Positions 55,191-64,000 are shown, counted from the first letter of the stretch. The stretch: DNA of 64,000 bases from Sphingomonadaceae bacterium (GCA_021732525.1 JAKFUU010000032.1:52464-116463), one strand, 5' to 3'. The notes: generated by a model not told the origin, from the letters alone. Translations and numbers: made by a program.

Positions 55191-57776
55191 TTAGAATTTG
55201 AACCGCACCACGCCGCCATAGGTGCGCGGCTGGCTGGGGTATCCCGAAACCGTTCCTGCTTGAGCAACACCAGGAAAAACCGTCAGGATATATTGTTCGT
55301 CGAGCAGGTTACGCGCCCAAGCGCCAATTTCTATCCCGTTATCAAGCGCCAAAGTTACGGAAGCATTGACCAGATTAACCTCACGCCGGAAATCTTCGGC
55401 ACGAAAACCCCCCAGCCCGTTCAGAATATTGACATTGCTTTCATGGCTATAGTCAATGCGGTTGATCAGCTTGTTGCCACTGCCGCCAAAATCATGCGTA
55501 TAGGTCAATGATGTTGAAACGCTATATTCAGGAATGCCGGCTGGCTGCCGACCTGATATATCCCCGAAAGGACTTTGCGTAAATTCGTCAAACAAGGAGT
55601 CCAGATAGGTTAGAGCGAAGGTGAAATCCAAGCCAGCCGTCGGTGTTACCTTGGTATCCAATTCGAAACCGCGAACCGACTGTTCTTCGGCGTTGGTAAG
55701 TTGGAAGCCGGTGCCCAGGAAGGTAAAATTCTGGAAATCCTGCAATGTTTGATCGAACAGGGCGAGGTTGACACTCACGCCCGGCCATTGCGCCTTGATA
55801 CCGAATTCATAAACCTGGGCATCTTCGGGGCCGGCAAAGCGCGAACCCGTGGTCAGGTTGGGCACTGCAAGCCCCGCACCAAGAATTGGCGATGCCGGCG
55901 CAAGGATGGTCGAATTACCCGGGCCGGGGATAAAATCACCAAAACTGGGGCGTGAATCGCGCGACAGGTTGACCGAGCTGGCCTTGAAGCCGGTGGCATA
56001 GCTGAAATAGGCGTTGATATTCTCCGAAACATCATAAGCGACACGCAAGGTATAGCTCAAATCATTGTCGCTGGTTCTGCCGTCCTCCACCGCATTGGGC
56101 GTATTCAGAAAGGGTGGCTGAAATTGAAAACCGGAAAGTGGGAGCAATGCATTCGCCGCAGGGTTGACAGCGGCAGCAGCGATACCATTGAAAATCGGCG
56201 CGGTTGCCGCGCCTGTCCGAAAGCCTTGGATAACCGCCGGTGTGACCTGATTTGGCGGAAGTCTTAATGCTTGTGCAATGCCACCAATAATGAAAGCATC
56301 AACAAGATTCACATTGGCCAATTCGTCGAACGATGTTTGGCTGAGCGCAAAATTCTTCCGGTCCTGCGTATAATTAAATCCGGCTGTGAAAACGAGGCCG
56401 TCAAGCGGTTCGAAATCCAATGTGCCGAAAATCGACCAAGATTCATTATCGAGCGAGTAGGATTCCGCCGTCAACAGGCCAGGGGAAAAGATAGAATTCT
56501 GCGGCAATCCCAACCCTGCCTCAACGCCATTGAAAACGAGTGGGTTTCCAGCAAGCAACGAGAAGAACGACCGCGTCGCCGTACCCGTTATGATCTCACT
56601 ATCCTGCGTTACGCTTTCGTTAAAATAAAAACCACCAAGCAGAAAATTGATGGGCCCATCGAAATCGGACGTAATCCGAAATTCCTGCGTGAAAGTATCC
56701 ACCCGCTGGTCACGAATTTCGCTAACAATATCCGCGCTGGTGAAATCAATGTCCTGATCAACGAAATTTTGAAGTTCGCGATAAGACGTGATCGACGTTA
56801 AAGAAATCGGCCCGGTGGACCAATCAATCTGGGCAGAGCCGCCATAATTGTCGACTTCGTTTATCGGCGCGCGGTTCAAAAAAGTGTCATAGCTGAAGAA
56901 ATCGGTGGTCAGCGCGCCGCCGACTCCAAAGATAGCCGCCGCCGTTGGCCCGGCGACCACCGTGCTCACGGTGCAGCAAATCTCATCAAACCGTGAATAA
57001 TCACCGATCAAGCGAATTTTCAGATCATCGGCCGGCTCGATCAGCAACTGGCCGCGCACGGTCCAACGGTTGCGATTGGACAATTCTTCGTCAAGATTGA
57101 CGATGGTGGCATATCCATCGCGCCGATTGTAGCTCGCGTCGACGGCAAAGGCGATATTGTCGGCAATCGGTCCGGTAATGTCACCTTTGATAGTGAAGGC
57201 ATTGAAATTGCCATAGGTTGCCTCCACGCTGCCGCCAAATTCATATTGTGGTTCCTGCGTGATGACCGAGATAACCCCGGCCGACGCATTCTTACCGAAC
57301 AGCGTCGATTGCGGGCCATTCAGCACCTCAATACGCTTCACATTGGAAAGATCATTAAGCGAAGAAGCGGTGCGCGAGCGGAATACACCGTCGATAAACA
57401 CGCCAACCGATGGTTCAATGCCAAAGTTATTGTCGCCATTGCCGAAGCCGCGAATGATGAACGTAGTCGAAGAGGAGTTTTGGAGCTGGCTAACGCGCAG
57501 CGACGGCGTTACCGTTTGCAAATCGAGAATATCGCGAATTTGCGCCCGCTCAAGGGTTTCACCCGATGTCACCGAAACCGAAATTGGAATTTCCTGCAAC
57601 GTCTGTTCGCGTTTGGTGGCGGTGACGATGATGACATTTTCGTCTTCGGCGGTGTCTTCTTCGGCTTGCGGCGCGGCTTCTTGTTCTTGCGCATAAGCGG
57701 CGGTTCCAAGGCCCAGCGATGCAATGCTGATGCCCGAAAGCATCGCGCCCTTAAAAATATTTTTAGCGATCCTCAT
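55191..57776 (-). CDS. TonB-dependent receptor
   Basis: An 861-residue outer-membrane receptor with signal peptide (LSGISIASLGLGTAAYAQ), a TonB-box-like segment (ENVIIVTATKREQTLQEIPISVSV), a plug domain (FIIRGFGNGDNNFGIEPSVGVFIDGVF, KRIEVLNGPQSTLFGKNASAGVISV) and a barrel ending in YGGVVRFKF. The plug sequence is of the large sphingomonad receptor group that takes up diverse substrates such as aromatics, sugars or siderophores; no specific ligand can be read. It stands alone before galK, with its terminator after it. A 242-base gap without a gene lies upstream. Confidence 0.95.
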   Translation of the reverse strand: MRIAKNIFKGAMLSGISIASLGLGTAAYAQEQEAAPQAEEDTAEDENVIIVTATKREQTLQEIPISVSVTSGETLERAQIRDILDLQTVTPSLRVSQLQNSSSTTFIIRGFGNGDNNFGIEPSVGVFIDGVFRSRTASSLNDLSNVKRIEVLNGPQSTLFGKNASAGVISVITQEPQYEFGGSVEATYGNFNAFTIKGDITGPIADNIAFAVDASYNRRDGYATIVNLDEELSNRNRWTVRGQLLIEPADDLKIRLIGDYSRFDEICCTVSTVVAGPTAAAIFGVGGALTTDFFSYDTFLNRAPINEVDNYGGSAQIDWSTGPISLTSITSYRELQNFVDQDIDFTSADIVSEIRDQRVDTFTQEFRITSDFDGPINFLLGGFYFNESVTQDSEIITGTATRSFFSLLAGNPLVFNGVEAGLGLPQNSIFSPGLLTAESYSLDNESWSIFGTLDFEPLDGLVFTAGFNYTQDRKNFALSQTSFDELANVNLVDAFIIGGIAQALRLPPNQVTPAVIQGFRTGAATAPIFNGIAAAAVNPAANALLPLSGFQFQPPFLNTPNAVEDGRTSDNDLSYTLRVAYDVSENINAYFSYATGFKASSVNLSRDSRPSFGDFIPGPGNSTILAPASPILGAGLAVPNLTTGSRFAGPEDAQVYEFGIKAQWPGVSVNLALFDQTLQDFQNFTFLGTGFQLTNAEEQSVRGFELDTKVTPTAGLDFTFALTYLDSLFDEFTQSPFGDISGRQPAGIPEYSVSTSLTYTHDFGGSGNKLINRIDYSHESNVNILNGLGGFRAEDFRREVNLVNASVTLALDNGIEIGAWARNLLDEQYILTVFPGVAQAGTVSGYPSQPRTYGGVVRFKF

Positions 57777-58018
57777 TCATTCTCTCCTGCAAAAAATTCC
57801 AACTAACCGTTGCTTCGGTGGTCACGCCATTTTTATGGCATTTCATGGGGCGGAATTGGGAGCCTCTCCAAGCTATTTCGCGCCTTGGATTAAGGCATTT
57901 TATGTCATTAGCTCCCACCAAGCAGCGCTGCAAACATATAGTCACATTCTTGTCCAAAATAATTCGCTTGTTACAAAAATGTCACGCATCTTTGCGGCTT
58001 GGTAAGGTCGAAATCTGG

Positions 58019-59167
58019 CTAAATTTTACTCGCCCCCGCGCTGGCTCGGCAGACAAACACGTCGGCGGGCAATCCTTCGGGCGTGCGATAATGATCGGCG
58101 ATGGCATTGACCACAGCCGGCACGTTGGCATTTGCAGCAACCGCAACCACGCAGCCGCCAAAGCCGCCGCCGGTCATCCGCGCGCCGCCATCCCCCGCCA
58201 AGGGCGCGGTCATAATCTCCGCCAGATGGTCGATGGCCGGAACGGTAATCTCGAAATCGTCGCGCATCGACGCATGTGACTGCACCATCAATTCGCCAAG
58301 TCGCGCCAAATCAGCGCTTTTTAGCGCGGATGCTGCCGCTTCGGTTCGCGCATTTTCGGTGACGACATGGCGCGCCCGGCGGTAACTAACATCATCCAGT
58401 CCCGCTTTGCCCAATTCCAGCTGCTGCACCGTCAGATCGCGCAGCGCTGCCACGCCATAATGGCGCGCAGCCGCCTCGCATTGCCGCCGCCGGTCGTTAT
58501 ATTCGCCGCCCGCATGGGCATGGCGCACACCCGAATGGGCGATAAGGATTGAAACATCATTGGGGATTGAGACCGGCGTGCAATCCAATGTCCGGCAATC
58601 GATGAGCAGCGCGTGACCCGCCTGGCCGCTGGTGGCGATCAACTGATCCATGATGCCGCAGGCACAGCCGACAAAATCATTCTCTGCACGCTGCGCCAGC
58701 TTGGCCATGTGGGCGGGACCGACGATTTGTCTGGCAATCCTAGCAAGGGCATAACCAGCCGCGACTTCGAGCGATGCGGATGAGGACAGGCCCGATCCCA
58801 GCGGAACGTCACCGGCAATTGCCATATGGGCGCTAACAAGGGGAATGCCATCGTCCAGCATAACCTTGGCCATCCCGCGCAGATAATTGGCCCATTCGGC
58901 GGCGGCATGACCGATGGGCTCGCTTAGGGAAAAGCTGTCGCGATGCTCGCCAAAATCGCATGCAATGGCCGTTATCGCGCCGTTACTGGCTGGCCCAACC
59001 GCGACAATGGTTTCGCGGTCGATGGCACACGGCAGGACGAAGCCATCATTATAATCGGTATGCTCTCCGATCAAATTGACCCGGCCCGGCGCGCGCAGCA
59101 GCATCGCCGGCTCTATGCCGAAATATTTCTGATATGCGGCGCGGGCGCGGGTTTGCGGATTGGTCAT
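58019..59167 (-). CDS. galK: Galactokinase
   Basis: A GHMP-family kinase of about 382 residues that phosphorylates galactose at C1. It shows the galactokinase signature RAPGRVNLIGEHTDYNDGFVLPCAI, the ATP-binding PLGSGLSSSASLEVA and GARMTGGGFGGCVVAV near the C-terminus. I give the ATG at 59167; another ATG lies three codons upstream at 59176. It follows galT closely on the same strand, forming a galTK operon of the Leloir pathway. No galE or galM is present. Confidence 0.96.
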   Translation of the reverse strand: MTNPQTRARAAYQKYFGIEPAMLLRAPGRVNLIGEHTDYNDGFVLPCAIDRETIVAVGPASNGAITAIACDFGEHRDSFSLSEPIGHAAAEWANYLRGMAKVMLDDGIPLVSAHMAIAGDVPLGSGLSSSASLEVAAGYALARIARQIVGPAHMAKLAQRAENDFVGCACGIMDQLIATSGQAGHALLIDCRTLDCTPVSIPNDVSILIAHSGVRHAHAGGEYNDRRRQCEAAARHYGVAALRDLTVQQLELGKAGLDDVSYRRARHVVTENARTEAAASALKSADLARLGELMVQSHASMRDDFEITVPAIDHLAEIMTAPLAGDGGARMTGGGFGGCVVAVAANANVPAVVNAIADHYRTPEGLPADVFVCRASAGASKI

Positions 59168-59190
59168 ATCTTGCATCTTTCTTTTGGTTT

Positions 59191-60252
59191 TCAACAAGCG
59201 ACAGCGCGAAGCCGCTCAGCCGCCTGTTCAGGGGTCAGATCGCGCTGCGCCTCGGTCATCATTTCATAGCCGACCATGAATTTGCGGATCGATGCAGAGC
59301 GCAGCAGCGGCGGGTAAAAATGCGCGTGAAGCTGCCACCCATCGGTGCTGCGGCCACCAAAGGGCGCGCCGTGCCAACCCATGGAATATGGAAAGCTAGT
59401 GTTGAACAATGCGTCATAGGTGCGGGTCAGCGATTGGATAATCTCGGCCAATGCGGTTCGCTGGGCATCGCCAAGGTCTATCATTCGCGCCGCCGCAAAA
59501 CGTGGCAATAGCAATATTTCAAACGGCCAGCTTGCCCAAAATGGCACGATGGCCAACCAATGATCGTTGCGGATGACAATCCGTTCCTGCGCGGCGATTT
59601 CATGCGCGGCGACATCGAGCAGCATCGCACGCCCATGCGCAGCGAAATAAGCGCGCTGCCGATCATCCTCGCGCTGCACCTCATCGGGCACATAGTTAAC
59701 CGCCCAAACCTGGCCATGCGGATGCGGATTGGAACAGCCCATCATCGCACCCTTATTTTCGAAAATCTGCACCCATGCATGGTGGCGGCCAAGCTCTTGG
59801 GTCTGTTCGCACCAGACATTGACGAGTTGGCGCATCGCCGCTGGTGTCAACCGGGGCAGGGTGGCTGAGTGATCCGGAGAGAAACAAATAACCCGGCTGG
59901 TGCCGCTGGCCGCCTCCATCTGGAATAGCATGCTGGTGTCTGCGGGCGGGGCCGGCGTGTCCGCGAGCAACGCCGGAAAATCATTCTCAAAAACGAAGGG
60001 TCCAGCATAGTCGGGATTGACAATACCGCCAGCGCGGTGGTTGCGCGGGCACAGGTAACAGGCCGGATCGTAGCAAGCCATCGCGCTGTCGTCGGGCGTA
60101 TCCTGCTGCCCCAACCATGGCCGCAATGCGCGGTGCGGCGAAACCAACACATGCCGCCCGGTAAGGGGATCGGCGCGGCGATGGGGGTGCATAACAGGAT
60201 TGAATGCAGGAGGTATGGTCAAAGCTTTATCACCAATTTGGGATATATCCAA
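59191..60252 (-). CDS. galT: Galactose-1-phosphate uridylyltransferase
   Basis: A 353-residue HIT-superfamily enzyme that exchanges galactose-1-P and UDP-glucose. It shows HPHRRADPLTGRHVLVSPHRALRPWLGQ, CYLCPRNHRAGG with the zinc Cys pair, GCSNPHPHGQVWA with the nucleophilic His, and HAHFYPPLLRS. The conserved region begins before the first ATG (60192), so I use a TTG at 60252 preceded by AGGG. It lies upstream of galK, with divergent halogenase-like gene 164 bases away. Confidence 0.95.
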   Translation of the reverse strand: MDISQIGDKALTIPPAFNPVMHPHRRADPLTGRHVLVSPHRALRPWLGQQDTPDDSAMACYDPACYLCPRNHRAGGIVNPDYAGPFVFENDFPALLADTPAPPADTSMLFQMEAASGTSRVICFSPDHSATLPRLTPAAMRQLVNVWCEQTQELGRHHAWVQIFENKGAMMGCSNPHPHGQVWAVNYVPDEVQREDDRQRAYFAAHGRAMLLDVAAHEIAAQERIVIRNDHWLAIVPFWASWPFEILLLPRFAAARMIDLGDAQRTALAEIIQSLTRTYDALFNTSFPYSMGWHGAPFGGRSTDGWQLHAHFYPPLLRSASIRKFMVGYEMMTEAQRDLTPEQAAERLRAVAC

Positions 60253-60416
60253 TTCGCCCTGTCCCTAACAAGCCAACCCGCGCACGCCAAGCGCCAATTG
60301 GAGGAAAGGGCTTGGCTCAAAATACTTTCAGCGGTAGCTTAGGGCGAATATTTTCGAGAAAATAAATAATAGCGGACACACGAAGTTCATTCTATGCCGC
60401 CGATGGGTCGGAGAGT

Positions 60417-61970
60417 ATGATGGAGAAGCGAGTAAAACATATTGTCGTCGTCGGCGGCGGTAGTGCCGGATGGATTGCGGCGGCGCGTATCGCGGCCAAG
60501 AACAGCACTGATGATCCGGACAGCGTCAAAGTAACGCTTGTCGAATCTGCGGTGATCGGAACCATCGGGGTGGGCGAGGGTACCTGGCCAACGATGCGCA
60601 ACACGCTGAAGAAAATAGGCATATCAGAAACCGATTTCATCCGCCAATGCGATGGCGCTTTTAAACAAGGTGCGAAATTTGTCGGCTGGACCGATGGCAC
60701 TCCGCAAGATGGCTATTATCATCCCTTGAATCCACCATATGCTGCAACGCAGATCAACCTTTCCAGCCATTGGATGCGCACCAAAGGACAGGATGATCTT
60801 GATTTTGCCGATGCGGTGGATTTTCAGGCTGCGCTGTGTGAAGCCGGACGCGCGCCGAAATCGATCACCAGCCCTGAATATGGCGGGCTGGCAAATTATG
60901 CTTATCACCTTGATGCGGTCAAGTTCGCCAAATTATTGTGCGATTTCAGCGTTGATAAACTCGGTATACGCCACGTTGTCGACGATGTAATCGCCGTCAA
61001 CCAATCAGAAAATGGCGATATTGCGAGCATCGAAACCACGCAGCATGGCTGTATCGAGGGCGATCTTTTCGTCGATTGCTCTGGCTTTGCCGCGCTCATG
61101 ATTGAGGGCGTCTACGGCGTTCCATTCACCGCGTGTGACAACATCTTATTCGCCGATCATGCTTTGGCCTTGCAGGTGCCTTATGAACGCGACGATGCGC
61201 CCATCGCAACACACACGATATCCACGGCGCAGGATGCGGGCTGGATCTGGGACATTGGCCTGCCCACCCGGCGCGGCACCGGCTATGTCTATTCGAGCAA
61301 CCATACCAGCCATGACGAGGCCGAAGCGACGTTGCGGCGGTATCTTGGCCCGGTGCGCGCAGGTGGACCTGCACGCCGGATCAAAATTCGCGCCGGTCAT
61401 CGCCAAACATTCTGGGTCAAAAATTGCGTGGCGGTCGGTCTTTCAAACGGATTTCTGGAGCCGCTCGAAGCCTCCGCGCTGATGCTGATCGAAACCGCGG
61501 TTGATTTCATTGCCGATAGATTGCCCGAAAATCGCAGCGCGATGGCTGTTTTGGCCAAACAGTTCAACAGCGCCTTCACCCATCATTGGGCGCGGATTAT
61601 CGAGTTTCTAAAACTACATTATGTTCTGACCAAACGGAACGACACGCAATTCTGGCGGGACAACCGTAGTCTGGATTCAATTCCAGAAAGCTTGAAGGAA
61701 CGGCTTGAACTGTGGCGATACCATCCGCCAACGGCGCAGGATTTTCCGTATCATAAGGAAATTTTCTCTTGGCCTAGCTATCAATATGTTCTGCACGGGA
61801 TGGGCTTTGAGGCAAATTATGCGGCACAGGCCACTTCTGTCCATGACCAGCAATTGGCGGATCGTTGCTTTGCGGCGGTCGCCCATTCCCGAAAGAAATC
61901 CTTGGCAGACATGCCCATGCACCGCGACCTCCTAAATAAGATCGCTCAATATGGATTGCAATCGGTTTGA
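60417..61970 (+). CDS. Tryptophan halogenase family flavoprotein
   Basis: A 517-residue FAD-binding protein of the tryptophan 7-halogenase family. It has the FAD motif VVGGGSAGWIAAARIA (about 11-26), TIGVGEGTWPTMRNTLKKIGI, the conserved Lys at about 83 in AFKQGAKFVGW, and FLEPLEAS with Glu at about 348. The signature WxWxIP reads WIWDIGLP (276-283). Sphingomonads and xanthomonads carry such genes in sugar-uptake loci with TonB receptors and SapC, where halogenation has not been shown. GGAG precedes the ATG. It overlaps the next gene by 4 bases. Confidence 0.93.
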   Translation: MMEKRVKHIVVVGGGSAGWIAAARIAAKNSTDDPDSVKVTLVESAVIGTIGVGEGTWPTMRNTLKKIGISETDFIRQCDGAFKQGAKFVGWTDGTPQDGYYHPLNPPYAATQINLSSHWMRTKGQDDLDFADAVDFQAALCEAGRAPKSITSPEYGGLANYAYHLDAVKFAKLLCDFSVDKLGIRHVVDDVIAVNQSENGDIASIETTQHGCIEGDLFVDCSGFAALMIEGVYGVPFTACDNILFADHALALQVPYERDDAPIATHTISTAQDAGWIWDIGLPTRRGTGYVYSSNHTSHDEAEATLRRYLGPVRAGGPARRIKIRAGHRQTFWVKNCVAVGLSNGFLEPLEASALMLIETAVDFIADRLPENRSAMAVLAKQFNSAFTHHWARIIEFLKLHYVLTKRNDTQFWRDNRSLDSIPESLKERLELWRYHPPTAQDFPYHKEIFSWPSYQYVLHGMGFEANYAAQATSVHDQQLADRCFAAVAHSRKKSLADMPMHRDLLNKIAQYGLQSV

Positions 61971-62704
61971 AAAATCTGACTCTTAGCAAGTTTAACGCTG
62001 ACCGCCACCGCGATGTTCGGATCATACCCGGGCCGGATATGGCATGGTCGCGTCAGATGAATCATGCTCACATCGGATTGTCTGAAGCGGGTGTGGCTGC
62101 GTCGGATTATCCTTTGCTGTTTATGAAAGACAGCGAAAGCGGGCGCTTCCGGCTCGTCGCTTTGTTCGGCCTCAAGCCGGATGCGAATTTCTTTGTGGTG
62201 AGCGATCAATGGCAGGCGACCTATTTGCCGCTGAAAGCTGCGGGCGCGCCGTTTCATCTGGCGGGGCCGGAAAAAGCATTATGCATCGATGAAGCCAGCA
62301 ATCTTGTCAGTACCGATACCGGGATCGCGCTTTTTTCTGCGGAAGGCGGCGAAACCGCAGAGCTATTGCGCATTCAATCAATGTTCGACTATCTGCGGAG
62401 CGATCTGGACGCGGCCGACGATTTTGTGGCAGCACTTGTGAGCTTGGGGCTGATCCGGCCTTTATCCATCACATTAGAATTTGGCGAAGGCGCAAGCGAA
62501 CAAATCGAAGGGCTTTACTCGATCAGCCCGCCCAGATTGGGGATACTGGATGATGCGGCGATAGTGGATCTTCACCGCAGCAACTTTTTAGACAAGATCC
62601 ACATCGTCATCAATTCGCTTGGCCAGCTGAACCGCATTCAGCAGCTATCTCAATTTCATATCGACCGGAAAATCATGCATTTGCTTACCGAGATGGACGT
62701 TTAA
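61967..62704 (+). CDS. SapC family protein
   Basis: A 245-residue protein of the SapC family, named after a Campylobacter S-layer locus protein. It shows NHAHIGLSEAGVAASDYPLLFMKD, LVALFGLKPDANFFVV, PFHLAGPEKALCIDEAS and FVAALVSLGLIRPLSI. Its role is unknown, but it recurs next to tryptophan-halogenase-like and TonB receptor genes. The TTG start overlaps the halogenase stop (TTGA), so the two proteins are coupled and probably work together. Confidence 0.88.
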   Translation: MKNLTLSKFNADRHRDVRIIPGPDMAWSRQMNHAHIGLSEAGVAASDYPLLFMKDSESGRFRLVALFGLKPDANFFVVSDQWQATYLPLKAAGAPFHLAGPEKALCIDEASNLVSTDTGIALFSAEGGETAELLRIQSMFDYLRSDLDAADDFVAALVSLGLIRPLSITLEFGEGASEQIEGLYSISPPRLGILDDAAIVDLHRSNFLDKIHIVINSLGQLNRIQQLSQFHIDRKIMHLLTEMDV

Positions 62705-62749
62705 CCGAGGTAGCTCCAACGCGGCCCATCCGATCGGCCGTCGCGCATT

Positions 62750-62793
62750 TTTAGAGTATGATGCGATTACATTCAACCGCATCATGCTCTAAA
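62750..62793. repeat. Hairpin repeat after sapC, possible terminator
   Basis: TTTAGAGTATGATGCG and CGCATCATGCTCTAAA are inverted with one mismatch (G-T) around a 12-base loop, 45 bases after the sapC stop. This motif is common between genes in alphaproteobacteria, from general knowledge. It may end the halogenase-sapC transcript. Confidence 0.7.
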
Positions 62794-62805
62794 CGTCAAT
62801 CGCGA

Positions 62806-62909
62806 TAGAGCGCGCGGCGTGAAATCTGAATCACACCGCCCGCTCTATCGCTTTGTTATCCCATCGCTTTATGCAAAAAACCGGTTCCCACTTTTTCGCG
62901 CGATGCTTT
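62806..62909. repeat. Palindromic repeat, family E, inverted copy
   Basis: This is the reverse complement of the composite at 39571-39671: AGAGCGCGCGGCGTGAAATC...CCGCCCGCTCT, then ATCGCTTTATGCAAAAAACCGG-TTCCCACTTTTTCGCGCGATGC. Its right end touches the stop codon of the TonB receptor fragment on the minus strand. Confidence 0.88.
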
Positions 62910-63897
62910 AGAAGTTGAAGCGCACACCCGCTGAGTAGCGAGCGCCGGTATCAACAAAATCAAGCACCTGATTGTCAAAACGCCCTGTCGTGATGTTGCG
63001 CGAATTGAGTACGTTGGTTCCTTCTGCAAAAATCTGAGCGAACTGAAGTATATCATAACTGGCGCGGACATCGACTTGATCATAGGCACGGCGGAAGACA
63101 GGATCGCCCCCCTGTCCTGGCGTCACAAGCGCCTCAAGGAAGCGACCACGCCGGTTCCAAGCAATACGGGCTTCAAATCCAGCTTTCTCATAAAATGCCG
63201 TGGCATTATAACTGTCACCAAGGCCTTCTACCGCGAATGATGTAACCGTGGTTGCTGGATCGAACTCAGCATTGCTCTTGACGAAGGTGGCATTCAGCGC
63301 CACGCCAAAGCCATCGAGTGGCGAGGGCAGGTAGCCGAATGTATGAACTGCATTCAACTCAATCCCCCGGACGTTTGCTGATTCAGAATTGCGCGGACGC
63401 CGCACGTTGAATGTCGCCTCATTGGGGCCAGTAATGCCGTTGCCAATCGGCAAATTACCCGCATTCGCAATCGCAAAAACCTCCGCCGACCGGGTTTGAA
63501 CGATGAAATCCTGAATATTTTTATAATAGACTGCGGCGGATAACGTCGTGGTTTTTGAAGGATACCATTCAAACGAAAGATCGAAATTATTCGACGTATA
63601 AGGCCTTAAATTCGGGTTTCCGCCGCTGGCGTCAAGGCTTGCGGGACGAAGGACATCGAAGTTGGTGCGCGGCGCCAAATCACGAACCTGCGGACGGGTC
63701 ACGGTACGCGATGCTGAGAAGCGCGCGATGACATCATCAGTCAGGTTAATCTTGACGTTGAGGTTAGGCAGGAAATAGTCATAGCTTGATGTCACCCGCG
63801 ACGATTGCGGGACGCCGCCATTTGCAAACACACCTTGATAAATTGTCGGATCGCTCAAGACGGGCAGAAGATCTGACGTGCACCCCAACTTGTTACC
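62908..63897 (-). CDS. TonB-dependent receptor, C-terminal part only
   Basis: About 326 residues of the beta barrel of a TonB receptor: LPNLNVKINLTDDVIARFSASRTVTRPQ, GGNPNLRPYTSNNFDLSFEWYPSKTT, IFAEGTNVLNSRNI and a terminal YSAGVRFNF. The signal peptide, plug and first half of the barrel are missing. The frame stays open to the window edge, but the sequence beyond about 63898 no longer looks like a receptor, and a different frame there looks coding. The gene may be truncated by a rearrangement or an assembly join. In size and sequence it fits the receptor of a halogenase/SapC sugar locus. Confidence 0.8.
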   Translation of the reverse strand, partial: GNKLGCTSDLLPVLSDPTIYQGVFANGGVPQSSRVTSSYDYFLPNLNVKINLTDDVIARFSASRTVTRPQVRDLAPRTNFDVLRPASLDASGGNPNLRPYTSNNFDLSFEWYPSKTTTLSAAVYYKNIQDFIVQTRSAEVFAIANAGNLPIGNGITGPNEATFNVRRPRNSESANVRGIELNAVHTFGYLPSPLDGFGVALNATFVKSNAEFDPATTVTSFAVEGLGDSYNATAFYEKAGFEARIAWNRRGRFLEALVTPGQGGDPVFRRAYDQVDVRASYDILQFAQIFAEGTNVLNSRNITTGRFDNQVLDFVDTGARYSAGVRFNF

Positions 63898-63899
63898 AT

Positions 63900-64000
63900 T
63901 CAGAGATAGAGTCCTCCTGTTAAATGCTTGATGGTTGAAGGGATGACAAGCTCTATCGGGGCATGCCCCGATAGAGCTTGTTTTGCGGCCTCTGCGGGGG
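63900..64000 (-). CDS. C-terminal end of an unidentified protein, cut by the window edge
   Basis: A minus-strand frame open from the window edge encodes 32 residues, AEAAKQALSGHAP then IELVIPSTIKHLTGGLYL, and ends at a TGA at 63902-63900. The composition is protein-like. The pattern resembles the end of a periplasmic-binding or LacI-type sugar-binding domain, but this is only an impression. The stop lies right at the point where the TonB receptor fragment begins. AGGAGG lies near its end. Confidence 0.4.
   Translation of the reverse strand, partial: PAEAAKQALSGHAPIELVIPSTIKHLTGGLYL
63946..63981. repeat. Perfect 36-bp palindrome
   Basis: ACAAGCTCTATCGGGGCA is followed directly by its own reverse complement TGCCCCGATAGAGCTTGT, without a loop. 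It lies inside the frame that ends at 63900. A perfect palindrome of this length in coding DNA is unusual. It could be a protein site, a recombination scar or an assembly artefact near the end of a sequence. Confidence 0.85.

Noticed and set aside
57777..58018. Small gene in the gap between a TonB receptor and galK
   Set aside because: Short frames only, without start signals or recognisable products; I see no gene in this stretch.

Overview
The window reads as chromosomal DNA of an alphaproteobacterium, most likely a member of the Sphingomonadales (Sphingorhabdus/Sphingopyxis-like; the genus is a guess). Signs are: several large TonB-dependent receptors, a sigmaF/NrsF system of the Caulobacter type, an alpha-type SspB divergent from hisB, cobaltochelatase-like CobS/CobT near a BolA gene, a K+-independent H+-pyrophosphatase, a CIRCE-controlled groESL, and an infA-maf-RNase E/G-yacG-tRNA-Phe block. 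Moderate-to-high GC and many small palindromic repeats fit this. I see no transposase, phage gene, CRISPR array or rRNA.

Layout. 0-10 kb: two nitronate-monooxygenase-like paralogues, a class II aldolase, a DMT exporter, two unlike L,D-transpeptidase-type proteins, a GNAT acetyltransferase, a TetR regulator, dinB and a Bcr/CflA drug exporter. 10-18 kb: an amino-acid permease, an operon MarR-hisE-HIT, ilvE, and a sugar MFS transporter paired with a GH3 beta-glucosidase. 18.5-21.8 kb: sspB divergent from hisB-hisH-hisA-hisF. 22.2-26.0 kb: a complete bufferin (MNIO-modified, metal-binding RiPP) operon bufA-bufB-bufC-doxX-sigF-nrsF with a near-perfect sigmaF-type promoter. 26-28.3 kb: groS-groL with CIRCE and terminator. 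28-33.6 kb: small proteins, a hydroxyacid dehydrogenase, cysS carrying an in-frame palindromic element, a nitroreductase and a secreted His-rich repeat protein. 33.6-39.4 kb: cobS, an AbrB-Doc toxin-antitoxin pair, a class A PBP and cobT on the minus strand. 39.7-42.9 kb: bolA-nudix-pirin, a TPR protein and a DUF3455 protein. 43-49.7 kb: a DUF2332 protein, then hisG-hisD-nusB-thiL and hppA. 49.9-57.8 kb: two TonB receptors flanking infA-maf-RNase-yacG-tRNA-Phe. 58-64 kb: galactokinase and GalT, then a tryptophan-halogenase-like protein with SapC and the C-terminal part of a third TonB receptor at the right edge.

How it fits together. Histidine biosynthesis is spread over three loci (hisE; hisBHAF; hisGD). 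Sugar use is represented by GH3 plus MFS, by galKT, and by the halogenase-like/SapC/TonB set. The best-defined system is the buf operon: a stress sigma factor and its membrane anti-sigma are encoded at the end of the operon they would switch on, giving a self-amplifying response, probably to copper or another thiophilic metal.

Small repeats are a strong feature: at least five families of palindromic elements lie between genes, and one sits inside cysS. The right edge is odd: a receptor gene lacking its 5' part abuts the 3' end of another reading frame that contains a perfect 36-bp palindrome.
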